Source: Chrysomallon squamiferum (lineage: Eukaryota; Mollusca; Gastropoda; Neomphalida; Peltospiridae). Taken from it: 64,000 nt of DNA. How positions within the stretch are numbered: position 1 is the stretch's first letter; each line of letters starts with the position of its first letter. This document shows, in pieces, positions 34,448-63,855 of this stretch. The stretch lies in contig CM022673.1 of NCBI GenBank assembly GCA_012295275.1, positions 16,222,310-16,286,309 on the forward strand, read 5' to 3'. The position numbers were made by a program, and so were the translations under genes. The notes beneath the pieces are model-generated. The model had not been told where the DNA came from. It saw only the letters and a program-made list of their open reading frames with translations, and did not search any database.

Positions 34448-34671
34448 AATATTTCATGCTGAAACTTGTAGGTGCAGATGTGTCAGACCAGTTTGACATA
34501 GTAAAAGTTAAAAGTCAGAAAGAAAACATGAGAAAAGCCCCTTAGTAATTTTCCAAAACATAAAAAAAAAAAAAATAATAATAATAAAAATAAGATTAAA
34601 AAATAATAACTAAAAAAAATATAATAACAAATTTAAAAAAATTAAAATGAATAAAAAAATAAAAATTATAA

Positions 34672-34703
<32 letters not shown>

Positions 34704-37700
34704 TAAAAAATAAAAAAAACATCAAATAATAATAATAAAAAAAGTAGCATTAAAGACAATATAAAGAAACTTGCTGTGACTGCAAGTTTTTATAAATTAT
34801 AATATTTAAATTACTAAATAATTAATTTATATATCACCATATAATGAAAATCTTTGTAAAAACATCTCTGAAAAAAACCTCTGAAAACAAATCCCTTATT
34901 AAAAAAAGGACTTCTTTGCATAACAACCATTTCTATCATACATCCTACATTAACATTAACCTGTCCATAACAACAAATAAATATATAGCTTTAACTCTTG
35001 TATAAAGACCAATGCATATTCTAAGACAAAATACTCAAGATCTTTTTTGGAATATATTATCTAACAAAGCTGAATATAACATAGCTTTTTTAATGAAATG
35101 GAAATCATAAAGGATGTAAGAATGGAATGAATTTATATTTAAAAGAGAACAGCTATAAAATTTTAAATAACAGGTAATGAACTTCAAAGTAGAATATGCC
35201 TGACACGTGACAAACAGAACCATAACAACCAACATAAAACTAAAATTAACATTAAATAAACAGGAACCTCAACATTATGTAAGTAATATACATACTCACA
35301 GAAAACATGAATATTTACAAAAAATCAAAAAGATTGTAATTTTCAACAACAATATATTAACATAGTTATTGCACTTATATGTTGTTAATACTCAATACAT
35401 ATTTAACATTTACACATATTTAATACTATCCATTAAAACAAAATAACAACAGTGTAGATAATTATGTCTTCAATAATATATGCACCATTATGCATAAAGA
35501 TAGCAGCAAAAAGTTAATAGTCTGTAGTAATATCAATTTAAGCATTTTACATTATGTAAAATATTATCTTTCTGTTCATTCATGTACATCTGTTTGCCAA
35601 AAACAAAAATAATAATAATAATAATTTAATATCAGTATGTAAATAATTATGTCTGTATAATTTAAAAATGTTAAAATGAATACAGCTTAACTACATCATC
35701 ATAGATTCAATGCATAAATTCTATTTTAACTTAAATGCAATTTTAATGTGTATTTTTGGTAAGGCATGATCTAAATACTTTCAGTATACAGTCCAATGAT
35801 CTACTTACTAGTAATAAATGTAAATCAACAATGAATCATTGATGAATTAAAGTGATATTTATCACACACTTTTTTCAATGTGTTTTAAAATAGAAAAACA
35901 AATTCTATAGTTACCATCAGCTTAAGGATGATTTCTTATTAAGATTGATGTAATTTTTAAATTATTATTATTGCTTTGATTTTTGTACATTAAATACAGA
36001 ACACTTCATTAACATCATTGTTCTTGTCATCAATTTGAAACAAGTTATTAATTGGTCAGACATTCTTATTTAAGAATGATTTTTTAGTTTTATAAATAAA
36101 TACTTTTTCTCTATTACAACACTATTTTGTATTTCACATACAAATGTATGTTTATATGGGTTTTTTTGTTGGGTTTTTTCTAGCCAACAACCTCAGACTT
36201 GTATGTAGAGAAATTCTGCCACACAAATACTTCATTCATTAAGATTATACTACAGACATCACATTTCTAATTTTATAAAGTAAAAGTATTAAATAAACTT
36301 TTTTTCATTTATTTTTTAATATAATAAATTATTTTTCTAAGGGTGAAATAAAACAAAATGTAAATGTCAACAATATTTTTTTATATATATATACACACAG
36401 ATATATAATGAAGAGCTTTTAGTCAAAACATCATTTAACTGGTATGTCATATTTGACTATACTGGATTGTATACATGTATATAATGTTGTCTGTACATAC
36501 TGAGATTACATACATATCTGTAAGAGATTATACAAGCAGGTAAAACGAAACCAAAAAATAGTTCAAAATGAAAAACAAAACAATAAAAATAGAAATCATG
36601 GAATGTGTGCTAATCTGGAATTCTCACAACTGAATTCTGAAAACGTAAAACTATATAACAGAAAGAGATCATAAATAACAAGTAGTTACAAATCACATTA
36701 CTTGTAAAACACAGACAAAAGAAAATATAAAATTAATAAATTACAGAATTCATTTTGGCAAGAAATATTACCTTTTTGGCAGTCATATAAACCAAAATGT
36801 GCCCATTCAAAAGACTGAGATATTTCCATAGTAAAGAAAAAAGAAAATCATTATATAAATAGTGACAAATGAATATAATTTAAGATGAATACAAAATTTA
36901 ATGGCTAATTATTTCTGAACAGATTATTTTTCAGTTTTGCTTTGGTATTTTTTTTATTATTAAGATCTAGATATTTTATCACTGAAAGCTGCGAATACTT
37001 TTCTCAATACATTTTTTTTTTTAGATCCGACAAATCTTTCTCATGAACTTAAAGCTATTAATACAAATACAAACTAACATTTGAACTACATAAAGGAAAA
37101 ACAAAATGTTTCAAACACAGGTTAATAGTAAACAATAATACATGTAATAATAAAACAAAGTATAACAAGTAATGAAATAAAATAAGTTATTTTTAACAAT
37201 ATATAATATCTGCAGTAATTCTGCACATATACTAAAAAGAAAGAACTACAGGTACCAGTCTGACCCAGCTTGGGTCCAGGGCTGACTTGGATTTCTGGAT
37301 TTTTTGTTTTTTTGGACCAAGGATTATTATATACTTAAGAAATAAAATAAACATTGAAAAGTAAAGAACAAAACTGTATTTAACAGATAAAAATTAGTAC
37401 ATTTCTAAAGCTTGTCGTTTTCAGCTAATTCTAGAAAAAGGATAAACAGGTCTAGTAGCTGTAGTGTGTATGTCTCTGAATGTTTTTGTCAGTGTTTGTT
37501 AATGTATATTTTTGTTTCTATGTGTGTCTGTTCAAGTTTGTTTTAAGAAATAATATCTATTAAGAATGAAAAACAAATCATCCAACAAAAAACAGGTGAT
37601 GTGGCCTTATATCAAGCAAAACATAAAATAAAAAATAAAATTAATTAGTAAATAAATAAATAATAATAAGCGGAAGAAGATGTTACTTATGAACAATTAC

Positions 37701-38032
37701 AGTAGTAATAATATGATAAACAATATTTTTTAAAACATTAACTTGCAGGCACTACAATTAAACACAGAGAAAACTAACTCTCACTGTTTTCAAAGGCAAG
37801 CAGTTTTCAGTCTACTATTTATTTATATGTAATAGTTATCTATTTAGTAAGCATTCTTAAAGGCATTTTGAATTTACACTTTAAAATATTGAAAAAATTA
37901 TACTTAGCAATGACAATTACGATTTATGGCCAGTTCTGTTAAAGATACTGTGATCTTTTCCAGAGCTGGCATTATTTTGATAATATTTTTCTAGAATTTT
38001 GTTTTTACTCTTGATGCGACTCAGTTACTAGA
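31605..38032. other. Spacer between chitobiase B and RUNDC1
   Basis: About 6.4 kb with no supported gene. It contains a (GA)n microsatellite at 32646-32706, a poly(A) run at about 34411-34443, A/T-rich low-complexity sequence at 34560-34740, and probably the RUNDC1 3' UTR at its right end. A candidate minus-strand AATAAA lies near 37820, about 210 nt past the RUNDC1 stop. An E-box CACGTG at about 35205 is isolated and far from any start codon. Confidence 0.65.
32646..32706. repeat. (GA)n microsatellite
   Basis: About 30 perfect GA units, preceded by a short (GT)n, about 1 kb upstream of the chitobiase B start. Confidence 0.95.
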
Positions 38033-52097
<14,065 letters not shown>

Positions 52098-53433
52098 AAT
52101 AGTAGAAAGATAAACTTATCAGCCTATACGTTTCTTATAATTATGAAAAGACCTTAAAGCAGTTCCATACCTGATTGCAATTAAATGTTGGTCATTGCTT
52201 TGGATTTAATTTTTGATGTTTTGACCTGTGAACGATTGATATTTATGTTCAAAATCAGTATGAAAATACAGTTACACAAAACAAAATGCAGCATGAATCT
52301 TCTGTCAAAATATAAATTCTGTGTCAAAATGGAAATACAAACGCTATTAATCTTGGCTTTCTATGGGCATTTTGTTTAGAAAATGTCAGCATCAGGAGTT
52401 TTAAGCTAGAGGACTTTGGATTTTATCCTCAGATATTTTCTTCGATTCGTTGGCAGGATAAATATTGTAAAGATGAAACATATTGAACACTATAACCTTT
52501 AATAATACCGTTTATAATCACTGTACAATATAATTAAGTAATTACAACAACAACCAAACAACTAAATCAATCAAACAATCAATCAATAAAAAAAAATATT
52601 TAAAAAAAAAAAAAAAAAAAAAAGATGTGTTGGAGATTTTAATCTTATTGGTTAGGTTTGATCTGCTTTAACAATTTATAATAAACATTATACATTGCCT
52701 TCAGCTATAGGTTTAAAAGGGGGAAAAAAATAAAAATAATAATAATAATTGATATATATTAAACCCGTTATGCACAATATATCTTTCATAATTTCCTAAC
52801 TATTCATTTAGTTCTAGTTCCATTGTCTATCCATGGCTTTACGTGTGTGTGTGTGGGTGGTGTCTTGTTTTTTTGTTTTTTTTTTTCTTTTCTTCTTTAT
52901 TTCGTTTTTTTTCTATCATGTGAGTCAGGAGTATGTAAATGATCCTTTACTACCACTGTAATTATACAATTATAGATAATGCATAAACATTAAAGATCAA
53001 GAGAAATGAAATATATGACGGACGTAATAAATATTATTATTAAAATAATAGTATTGTTAAAGATTGATTAATAAGTTTGTCTCTATCAGCATAAATATTA
53101 CTATTAATTTCATAATTAGATTTATATTTAAGATTATGTCAATTACATAGTTACTTAACTATAACAGATGTAACTTCTATATTATCAATAAGTTATTGAG
53201 TATGTCTGCTCTATCGAATTATATGTTCTTATATCTTAATTAAAATATATATTATTTTTTAAACAGATTCTGCTTATTTTAAGCTTAATTAATAATAATA
53301 CGATGTCGTTAATATTATTCGTTGATTTAATCTGTTTCTTGAAAGTCGGCTAAACCAAGCGATAAATTAATTCTTCTTTCATCCACAGGTCGTACATGTT
53401 GCTATTTCAAGCAGACGTAAACATACGACTAAA
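52098..53433. promoter_or_regulatory. Divergent promoter region, RUNDC1 / MOB3
   Basis: The RUNDC1 and MOB3 start codons diverge across 1.3 kb. The MOB3 start lies inside AAAATGGCCGC (53431-53441), close to the YY1 consensus AANATGGCNGC. A pyrimidine-rich acceptor-like ATCCACAG ends at 53388, so a non-coding upstream exon for MOB3 is also possible. The middle holds a poly(A) run near 52600 and (GT)n near 52845. Promoter activity is inferred. Confidence 0.4.
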
Positions 53434-56400
53434 ATGGCCGCTTCCTCTCCATTTCAGATGTTTTTCGCAAGGGATAAGGTAATATTCCGAGCTGTTTTGA
53501 AAATATGGACTATCTTATACATATTATTAAAATTATCAGGACAAATGTTATGAAAATAACAGAGCTTCGCCTTTTCTTTTAGCGGTGTTTAAAGTAATTG
53601 TATCAAAAAGTTAAGTGGAATTAAAAACCTATGTGACTCACTTTTCTTCCTGTTTTGCGAACTTTAATGTGGGCTTGTCTATTTTTTCAAAAATTACGTT
53701 TTATATTATCGATAAAGTATTTTTATGTTTCATTCATTTTCTAGAGTACAAAATATTTTACATTTTATCCAAAAAATCTTCATGTAGATTTTTTTATTTT
53801 AATTTATATAATTATAAATAAAATAATTATTTTTGTTCTTTGTTAAGTTTGAACTTGAATTTGAAACAATGAAAGGACATTAAAATGTTTTAGCTATATG
53901 TAGGAACTTTATAATTATTCTTAATTAAATATTACAAATAGAACAAAGAGTTAAAAAATGTATTTATATTTATTTTAAAAATGCATTATTATTTAATTTG
54001 TTTCCCCTAATTTTCCAGGTTTTTCGACCACATAAAAGCTTTAATAGTATTTTTTTTTTTTTTTATTTAATTTGTTTTTAAAAGTGTGCAGCATTTACTA
54101 AATGATTTAGGAACTGATATTTTAATTGATCTATTGACAACAAGTGACATGTTACATGTAAATTTTAATTTTTATATTATTTCGTAAGATTTTTATTTTA
54201 AAAGTAATTATTTTAGTTTTTATTATATTTAGAAATAAACAATAGGGAAATATTAAAACAAAACCTGTGTAAATAATAATAATAGATTAGAAAATATGTG
54301 TCAAAAAATCATTAACTATTTACATTTTATTTGTTTTCTGAAAATTGTTTTATTTTATGTAATAGGTGCATATTATTAATTAATTGATTATCATATATGA
54401 TACATATTATATTACAGACATATCTTTGAAGTTTTCTTGATAATTCTTTCATCTGAAAATTTGAATATGTACATTAATTGAAGGATAATTAAATTTAAAA
54501 ATAATAAAATAAAATACATGCAGAATTAAATAAGTGAGGATTAGGATTTTACATGACCCTGTAGAAAATAAATGTTACTTATTTCTGCTCTGAAATTTCA
54601 AACCACTTTATTTGTAAAGATCCCCTGCATTTATTTCTAAATCAAATTTTATAAAAGGAGGAAAAAATTGACATAAATCATTTTACTTATTATTCCAAAT
54701 TCTGCCACACCCAGACTTTTCGACCACGTAAAAGCTTTAAACAAGGAACGCTGAAGTATCAGCTGCACCTACAGGCAAATGCTTCTCTCAATGCTGGTTT
54801 AGATCTGAAAGAAGTCGTCAAGCTACCTCCAGGTGAAGAAATTCATGATTGGCTAGCTGTACATGGTACGTATTGTATTACAGATTCTTTAAAATTAAAA
54901 CAAGGCTGTTGAATATAAACAACTGTTTTTTAGACTGTTTTAACTTTAAAATGTTGTTATTATTTTACTTTCTGTGAAAAAAAAAATGAAAGCTTTGTAG
55001 TAACTTCATGTAATGTAATGATTGAGGGTTTTGGTGGCATTTTTTTCATTTCCTCTAAAGCAGTATAAATACATTATAAGTAAATCGTAGTATGGTAGAT
55101 TTGTTCTTTACTTGTTTTTTTATTTTATTTTATTTTATTATTTTTTATTTTATTTTATTATATAGATTAATAACTGACAGAAACTTACACAACTAAACAA
55201 TAAACCAGAACTAGTTAACTTTATAATGATAAAGAGGTTGTTTCAAATATCTTGTTTAAACATCAAAATAACAACAGTAATAATTATATATGACCATTAT
55301 TGGTTACATTTTATATTATAAATAAAATAGAACTGAATAAACAGCAGACAGAAACTGAACATAATAAAAGTTAAATAGGAAATATATTCAGATAAATAAA
55401 TTGTAAATAGGAAATGGGTGTTAATGTCAGTTTAATGTATAGTAAATCTTTTACAAAATACATGAAAAAATTGAAGTAGATTCAAGAAATAGCAAATAAA
55501 ACAGAAATAAATATAACAATATATATAAAATTTATATAACCTATAAATTTGATCCATTAATGTGGAATTAAGTTGGAACATGTAGCTAATTATCAGTAAA
55601 CTGTTAAAAGTTAAATTTCTATTTTAAGCATTTGCTAAGTGGTTGGCTGTGTTCCACTGTAACCTTTTTAAGTGGATTATTTGAGTGACAGTATTTTAAT
55701 TACAATAGTAGACTTTTTTTTACTGGAGGGTCTTCTTAAGCCACATTTGGTTAGAGGATCAAATCTCCTCAGTATCCTTACTGGTAGATTTTCCTTTATA
55801 ACTAGTACTCGTGATTGTCTATCAGACACCTTGGTATATGTTACATATGTGTGTGTTTTTACATAATTGCTATATTTATTATATATTTTTTTAAATTCTC
55901 TAGTTATTGATATGTTTACAAATTATAAAAAATTTGTTTTGTTAGTATTTTAACTGAAATATAAAACCAAAAACTTATTGATTAAATAGGTTGAGTAAGA
56001 ACTTTAAGCTAGAAATGAAATAATTAAATTGATGTTTGCTACATGTGATGTAAGTGATAGCCTTACAGCAAAATGGTTCAATTTGTGTGTTTTTATGTAA
56101 TTGATTGCATGGTTAAACTGCTCAAAGAAAACCCTTACCAAACGAAACACAGGCCAATAATTTATTAAGATTTCTTTAAAACCTCACTAATCTAAATACC
56201 ATTCCACACCAAACTTTTTACTTTGTCCTCTGAAAAGTTCCACAGTGTTTGATATGAATTCCTGAAAGTATATTTTTAAATAGAAATATAAATCACTAGA
56301 TTTGTTTTATTAATATATATTTTCATGTGTTTTCTTCAGTGGTGGATTTCTTTAACAGAATCAATCTACTGTATGGCACAATTTGTGAACACTGTACAGA

Positions 56401-58415
56401 ACAGACATGTCCTACAATGTCAGGAGGCCCAAAGTGAGTTTTTCAACATCTAAATAATTATTTAAATTAATAAATTGTACCTTAAAAAATAATACTGTTC
56501 TTTGTACATGTTAATTATGTCCATTTGTGGAGCTAATACATACCATTTTTTTTTTTTTTTTTTCAAATTTTAATATGAGTTTATATTATGCCTTTGTTAA
56601 GAGATTAATGAAACAGAGATGGGCAGTAAAACTGTTAACAGAATTTGTTTGTTTGTTTGTTTTTAAATTTAAAAAAAATATTATAGTTTTTAATTTTTAA
56701 ATTTGATTGTATTTTTTAATTTTTAAATTTGATTGTATTTATTCATGTTGTTGTTATTATTATTATTATTATTATTATTTCTTGTATTATTTACAATGTA
56801 CTGATACTATTATTATTATAAAATCTTCTGCTCCTTATATTTATATTAAAACTAATATTTCTATTATTAATATTAAAAATATTATCACAATAGATATGAA
56901 TATCACTGGTGTGATCATGTTCGCTATAAAAAGCCCACTGCTCTACCAGCTCCACAGTACATAGCCTTGCTCATGGAGTGGATTGAGGGACAGATTAATG
57001 ACGAGACAGTTTTCCCAGTGAAGCAAGGTGAGATCATTTTTAATTTAATATATATACTAGTATATTTTAATTGTTTTATATTTTTATATTTGTTCAAATT
57101 ATTATAATTTATTTTTAATTTATTTATTTTTATTTTAAAAAAAAAAACAATTGTTCTTTTTAAAATTTTATTAATTTTCTCTTCTTTTTTTTTTTTTTTT
57201 AGAAAATTTACTTTTTATCATTATTAAAATCTAATGCTCTGTTGAATTTTATTTTGTTTCATGCTTTTTGCTTTTTCCCCCCAGGTGTTCCATTTCCCAA
57301 AAATTATTTCAGTGTAGTGAAGAAGATTTTGACTCGTTTGTTCCGTGTGTTTGTTCATGTTTATATCCACCATTTTGACAAGCTGCTGGCTATTGGTGCT
57401 GTAAGTAATAGAATATATTATTGAAGTTGTTCTCATGTCATCATTTAAAATAGATTAACTGTCTTTTAAATCATAATGGTCAAATGGTACATATTTTTAA
57501 AAAATATTTTTATTGATATGAATATTAATTTTCTAAATAAAGGTAATAAAAAATATATAAGTTCTAAATAATATGAAAAAAATCTATTCAGACTAGGTCT
57601 ACCTGACAAGCTGATTACTGGCATTTCAAGGACAACATAAGTAGTTTTTTTGTTACTCAGCTTGGATATTTGTTTTCCTTCTCTGCTGTTTTCTGTTTCA
57701 ACCAACAAATTATGGCTTGTTTAACTATGCTACAAATTATAATATATACTTTTAACAGTTGAGAAGATATTTATTAATAGTAACCTAAAGTATGAGGCAC
57801 TGTTATTATTAATTTATTTTCCATTCCTGTAACATAGTTAGTATTAAAATGTTCTTGTCTTTTGATTTTGCCTTTATTTATTATTAACTTTTATCTGATT
57901 ATTTTATTAATTACAATTTTTTTTTCTTCTCCCCTCTAGGAAGCCCATGTAAACACCTGTTACAAGCATTTCTACTATTTTGTGTCAGAGTACAATCTTG
58001 TAGACAAGAAGGAACTGGAACCTTTGGTAAATTTTTCTTACCTGAAGCATCATATCATAGCAGAATATCAATATAAATAGAAGAGTAGGCAATGAAACAT
58101 AAGACAAAAAAAAAGAATATTTTTGTTTGTTACTAATTATAATTCATGTCAAAACCAAATTTAATTAATTTATATGCTTTAAAAATTAAAATAAAAGAAT
58201 GTCTAGTATTGTTTTAGATCAGTAAATAAACAATCGTAAATGTAACACATCATAAGTAACAAGCAGAATAAATATTAAATACATTATAAATAAATAAATA
58301 ACTGTAAACAAATATGATTCATAACTTCACTAACCTCTGGACTGATGAAAAACCAAAATTTAAAAATAATTTATTTTTATTTCAGAGAGACATGACAGAT
58401 CGAATATGTCACTAA
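53434..58415 (+). CDS. MOB3: MOB kinase activator 3 homologue
   Basis: Seven exons: 53434-53478, 54715-54865, 56340-56433, 56894-57027, 57285-57400, 57940-58026, 58386-58415, giving 218 residues (human MOB3 proteins about 217). MOB proteins are small zinc-binding co-activators of NDR/LATS and MST-type kinases. Visible landmarks are [57 protein letters not shown], zinc ligands in CTEQTC and [16 protein letters not shown], and [17 protein letters not shown]. The C-terminus [14 protein letters not shown] marks the MOB3 branch rather than MOB1. Phases close at all six introns. A 26-nt near-copy of the exon 2 start with its acceptor sits in intron 1 at 54015-54044. Which vertebrate paralogue (MOB3A/B/C) it equals cannot be told; it is probably the single ancestral gene. 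Confidence 0.95.
54015..54044 (+). repeat. Duplicate of the MOB3 exon 2 acceptor and exon start
   Basis: CCAG followed by 26 nt that match the true exon 2 start (54715-54740) at 23 positions, located 696 bp upstream inside intron 1. The copy stops abruptly after GCTTTAA and is followed by a poly(T) run. No donor completes it as an exon. Confidence 0.85.
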
Positions 58416-61400
58416 CATAAACAGAAACTAGCATAAAGCCAGGTACACAAGTACCAAGATCATCACTTTTAGACCTGACAGGATAATTTCAACATTGTGT
58501 ATTGCTAAAGTTCCTCAACTCTGTTGAAAAATACAGAAATTGAGTGAGAAGTCAACATTGTGTCTTACTGTTTTGTTGTTATGTTTTGGTTATTGCATGT
58601 CATAGGAATTCTGTCTTTGAGCAAATAAAAATTAATAATAATAAATACACAATAATTCAAGCTATATTTTCATTCTTTATTTTGTTATGTTTCATATATA
58701 TTAATATTCTGTATTATCAAATTCAAATGATTGTTATAAGCAAATTTAGCATATTTTGTAGGGGTAAAACAATATTCTGGTGGTTTGATTTTTTAATATT
58801 TATATTTTGTTTTAAAATGTTTTTTTATTTTTTTTTATTTTTTTAATATTTATTGATTATATGCAAAGAATGGTTTTATTGCTGTATCATATAAATGTTA
58901 AATGTTTATGAAAAACACTGTATTTGAAATTTACTTTTTAATGAATATCTATTCTTCAAATTACTATAATCCTTTTAAAAATATGATAAAGTACATTATT
59001 GTTTTTGTTTCATTTTGTTTGATAAAGTTGAATAACAATGTATAGTTATTTTAATTGAAATTTTTTTTTTTTTTTTTCATTTATTATTTATTACTTGTTG
59101 TTGTTGTTATTATTATTATTATTATATTGTTATTAAAACCAGTTCATTAAATAGCCATTATTTGAATTTGAAATGGTAAAGATGGGAATGTTTATAAATG
59201 CATTTTAATCAAACTTTATAAGTTCTTTTAAAACTATTTACTTTAAAAAATTTTGTATGTAGACAGCCCCACATATTAACTCAAAAAGATATATTTGTAT
59301 TTAATATACCACTGATTTAAAGTTCTCTGAAGTTTATGAAAATAGATATATGAAATGAAATTTTTTCTTAAGATAAGAATCAGTTCTTCCTGCTTAGTGT
59401 AGGTTTATCATTGGTAACAGAAAACATTTTCTTTAACTTTTTTTGTTTCAATTTTTTCTTTTCTTTCTTCCTTTTATTTATTTATTTTATTATTTTATTT
59501 TTCAATTTTTTCTTATATATATAAATATTTTTATTGGGGTTTTTTAACATTTTTTCAGTGTATATAATTATCTTTGTATATATGTGCACAATATAGATTT
59601 GCATATAATAAACATTGTATACATCTTTTGGTTGCTAAAATCCTTTTCACTAATCATTTTCATATACTGGTATTCAAGACATTCATGTCTTTGATACTAA
59701 CTGAATAAATATGTAGATCCAGTAGGGTTATATAAAATAAAGACTATCGTATGTTAAGTGCCAAAAATTTATATTTTTATTTTTATGTGTAGTTAAATAA
59801 TATATAAGCAATCCCAGTTTTCGTCGTTGAGCCTGCTGTTGATGGTTCAATATTTCTGAGTAATTGTTTTGAATTTTTTCAGTCTGTAAAAATAAAAACT
59901 TAAAAAAAAATTGACCACTTAATAATATATTTTCATTTTTTTTATTTTACTTATTTTCATTTTTTTATTTTATCTCAACATCTAAGTAACATGGGATACC
60001 ACTTTTTTAAGTTTGTAATAATACATCTTACTATTTTTAATTATTATTAATTTTATGGATTCTTTTTTTATTTTTGATTTTTTTTAAAATTTTTATATTC
60101 ATTTCTAATAGATATGAAAAGATATAGAATCTCCTGCTACAAGTGACAGTATCTGACATAGTTACTGCTTAATACATTGTGTTGTAGAAAAACATCTTGT
60201 CAAGTAGGTTTTTAATTCTGTAATAGTTACCATTAATCACAAACAAAAATTATGAATTTTATTGACTAATTTTTTTTTTTTTCTTTAAATTTATTTGAAG
60301 AACAATAATCTATAAATTCTTAACAAATAGTGTTGATCTAGTCAATAAACTTGATATTATAAAGTTATTACCCTTTTTTTTCGGTGATGCTGTTCAAAGA
60401 GCTTGTAATCAGATACATGAGGATTAATCATTTCCAAAAAATGTATTGTATCTTCTGAAAACATGAAACAATAGCTTCTTTATTTTTTGGAATTTTTTTC
60501 TTCTTTTTTTTCCAGAAAAGTCAAGAATATTCTTAGCTGTTTTTGCAGATGATTATCCTAAAAGAATAAAGCTTTGTAAATGAACATAATATAATAGCTA
60601 ATACAATTTGGAGACAATTCAAGCATGTGGTAATTTATATACAAGAGTACATAAGTGGCTGTGAGATTATCATTTAATATAATTATTTTAAAGACTTTCT
60701 TCTTTTTTTTCTATTTAAAAAATTTCTCTTATTCTTCTACTTTTGTTTTCTTTCTGTTTTTTAAATTTCTTTAATAGTTAAATGTTTTATTTTTAATTGA
60801 TTAATTATTTTATTGTTGTTTCAGATCATTTGATAATATAACTGATCCTTAGATCTGGTTGAATCAGATAATTTTTTTGGCAGTTTTCAAATACCTGTTT
60901 AAATATTACTGACTAACCTATACATGCATGTCCTCTAGCAAGTAAAAGTTTATTAAAAATTTTACTCTTTTTTTTTTTTTTCTGCCTAATTTGTTGGGGT
61001 TTTTTGAGGGGCAGGTGTTTCTTTGTTTTGTTTTTTGGTATGTGTTTTTTTTTTTTTTTTTTTTGAGAAAAGGTTTTATCATGTTTCTGTATATCATGAT
61101 ATTCTGTGTACACAAGAAAGAACAGAATCCAAAAATGTCCATAGATTTGTAGAATTTTTTTTTTTTTTTTTTTTTAAGGATAGACTTGTTTCAGAGAACC
61201 AGAAATAAAGCCAGTCAACCAAGAAATGTTCAATATATACTTACTGCAAAACTTTAGCAAGATGTACATGATCACTTTTAACTATCCAAAATCCCTAATC
61301 AGAATGAAATCACAGAAAAGTGCACTTTAATATGTAATTTACAAGCTCTACATGGCTAAAACTGTAGGATTTTATTTCCACACCTGCAAAATGTGACCAT

Positions 61401-63823
61401 AAGATACCATCAATATATCCTTCATGTTCCATGCAGTTTACTAACTGCTTATCTCATCTTTATTTTTCAAATATGTTTTATTTATTCCAGCATTATCAGC
61501 AGATATAATTTAAAAGTCTGTTGAGTTTTTTGCAAACTTAATTAATGAAAAGAGGGCATATAATATCAAGTGTTCTTGTGCCTCTGATTTGGTAAAATAT
61601 ATTTATTTTATTTTGTTTATTTTATTTATTTATTTATTTAATATCTTTTTAAAAAAAGCATTTACTTTTAACAATAATTTATGAAAATTTTGTCAAAACA
61701 TCCTTGTATTACCTCAAAGCATTTATTAGACTCTTTAGATATTCAAAGATATTGCTTTAAAGCCTTTATTAGAAATAAAATACTAATTCAAGTGTGATGT
61801 GTTTTTGTAATAAAAAAAATAATAACGGAAAACCCCAAAGATAGAGATAATTTATTTATTTTCTGTTAATATGTAGGTGAATATTATCAATACTGGTATG
61901 TGTTGAAAAATATTTCTTAACAATTCATAGTTCAACTCATTCTAAAAAAAAATTTCCAAATCCACTTGTAGAATTTGATTTCGTTTTTGAAAATATTTAT
62001 ATTCAGAATGTGAGTTACTTCATCTATTTAACCATGTCAACCAACATCCTTAACTATATTTTCTAAACATGCTGGTTATGTTCCTTCTTTTCAAAAGTGG
62101 TTTTTGCTTAGATTTAACAGTATTTAGTTATTCTAAACTAGTGGACATGGTTCAATCATTTATTTAAAGAATAAAGTTCTGTATTTTGTGCATATAATAA
62201 TAGTGTACCTAACAGCAGCATAATGGCTGTTGTAATCTCCCTTTTGTTTTGCACATTGCACATATATATATAGATTATATATGTTTTTTATCACATCATT
62301 CACAGTGAAAAATAATGTCTCATAAGTAGTTTGTGCCACTTTTATAAATTTCAGTTATTTCTAATAAACTTCTGAAAATTATTTTTTTTTAATATTGAGA
62401 TATATATATATATATTTTCTTTTATCATTATAATATGCTATTTGACTGATACTTAAATCAGTTTTATGCTTTTATTTTTCATTGTTTGTAAAAAAAAATT
62501 CTGCTGTTAATGGTAATATAATTAAATTTATATATATTATTACCATTTATATATGAATAATCCAACAGCTGTAAAAACGATAACCATTGTAAAATTACTA
62601 CTCCTTTAAATCTAATTTTATTTTTATTTTATATAATTTTCAAGAATTACAAATTATTAGAAGAAAGCAAATATTGCACAGTAATAAATATATAAAATTT
62701 TATTTTTCATTTTTATGCCATACAAATGCATTTTCTGATAATTAGCTTGGCATATATTTTGAAGCAGATATCTTGTAATTATTACTATGATAACATATCT
62801 TTTTAAATTGCTTGTATTTACATAAGTTCAGTATATTTGATAAAATATTTCACTGTTATATTTTATTAAGCAGAATGAATGTGCTAGTCTTTATAATATG
62901 CTGCCCTGTTTTTTTTAACAAGATTGTAATATGTGCTGTGTCATTGTGGTTTAAAAATAACTGTATGTATGTGTGTGTTGTTATGCATTGAAAAAACCCA
63001 AATCTAAACACACACATGCGCGTGCACACACACACACATAATATAAATACATGCTAGAATATGTTACAGTATGTTATTATTTTATTATGATTTCACATTG
63101 ATCAAATAGTGTTTTTGTAATTTGTAAAAACTATTAAAGAGAGTTGGTCTCCAATTTTATCACATTTGTGAACCTCTTTAATATCACCTAGAATTTAATG
63201 TTGTATAACAGAAGGGGATATTAATAAATAAAATAATCCATATGATTGTATTATGATTATTTTCAACTTAACTAGTCTTTAATTTTATAAATTTATTTTT
63301 TGAATACAAATGCTTTATTTAAAAGGAACAAGCTGTCGCTCAGTGATGTAAATTTTTAGATTTAAAATTTCTCATAAGTGTTTAACTTTGGTTCAAAAAT
63401 TTTTCATTAATGTTGAACAGTCATTTTTATTATAGCAACATGTCTCATTAATTGTGGTATCAAGTCATGATTGTTGCATTAGATGTATATTTTGCATATT
63501 GGCATCTTAGATCATGTTATGTTTGTTTTTCATTTAGTACATCGGTATTCATAAATCTTAATGGCTGATGTCTGAGACTTATTAATGCTGTTGACATTCA
63601 TATGAAATAATGTAAAAATGACAGTACCAAATGGCTGGATTTGGATGGTTTTTTCCTCCCTGTCCCCCACCCATATCAGGTTAACCCCTTAAATCCTGAA
63701 TGTTAATATAATGAAAAAGAGTCTCGAGTATGAAAGGATTAAAATACTGAAATGTTCGAACAGTGTACTTGTGTTTTACATCAGGTGACCAGTTTTTAGA
63801 TGAGGTGCATAAAGTAGGTTTTT

Positions 63824-63855
<32 letters not shown>

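Noticed and set aside
35199-35210. CACGTG E-box as a CLEAR element
   Set aside because: It is more than 3.5 kb from the nearest start codon, and a single hexamer is expected by chance.
53434-58415. MOB1 rather than MOB3
   Set aside because: The FRPRKSF start, the length near 217 and the C-terminus [14 protein letters not shown] are those of the MOB3 branch.
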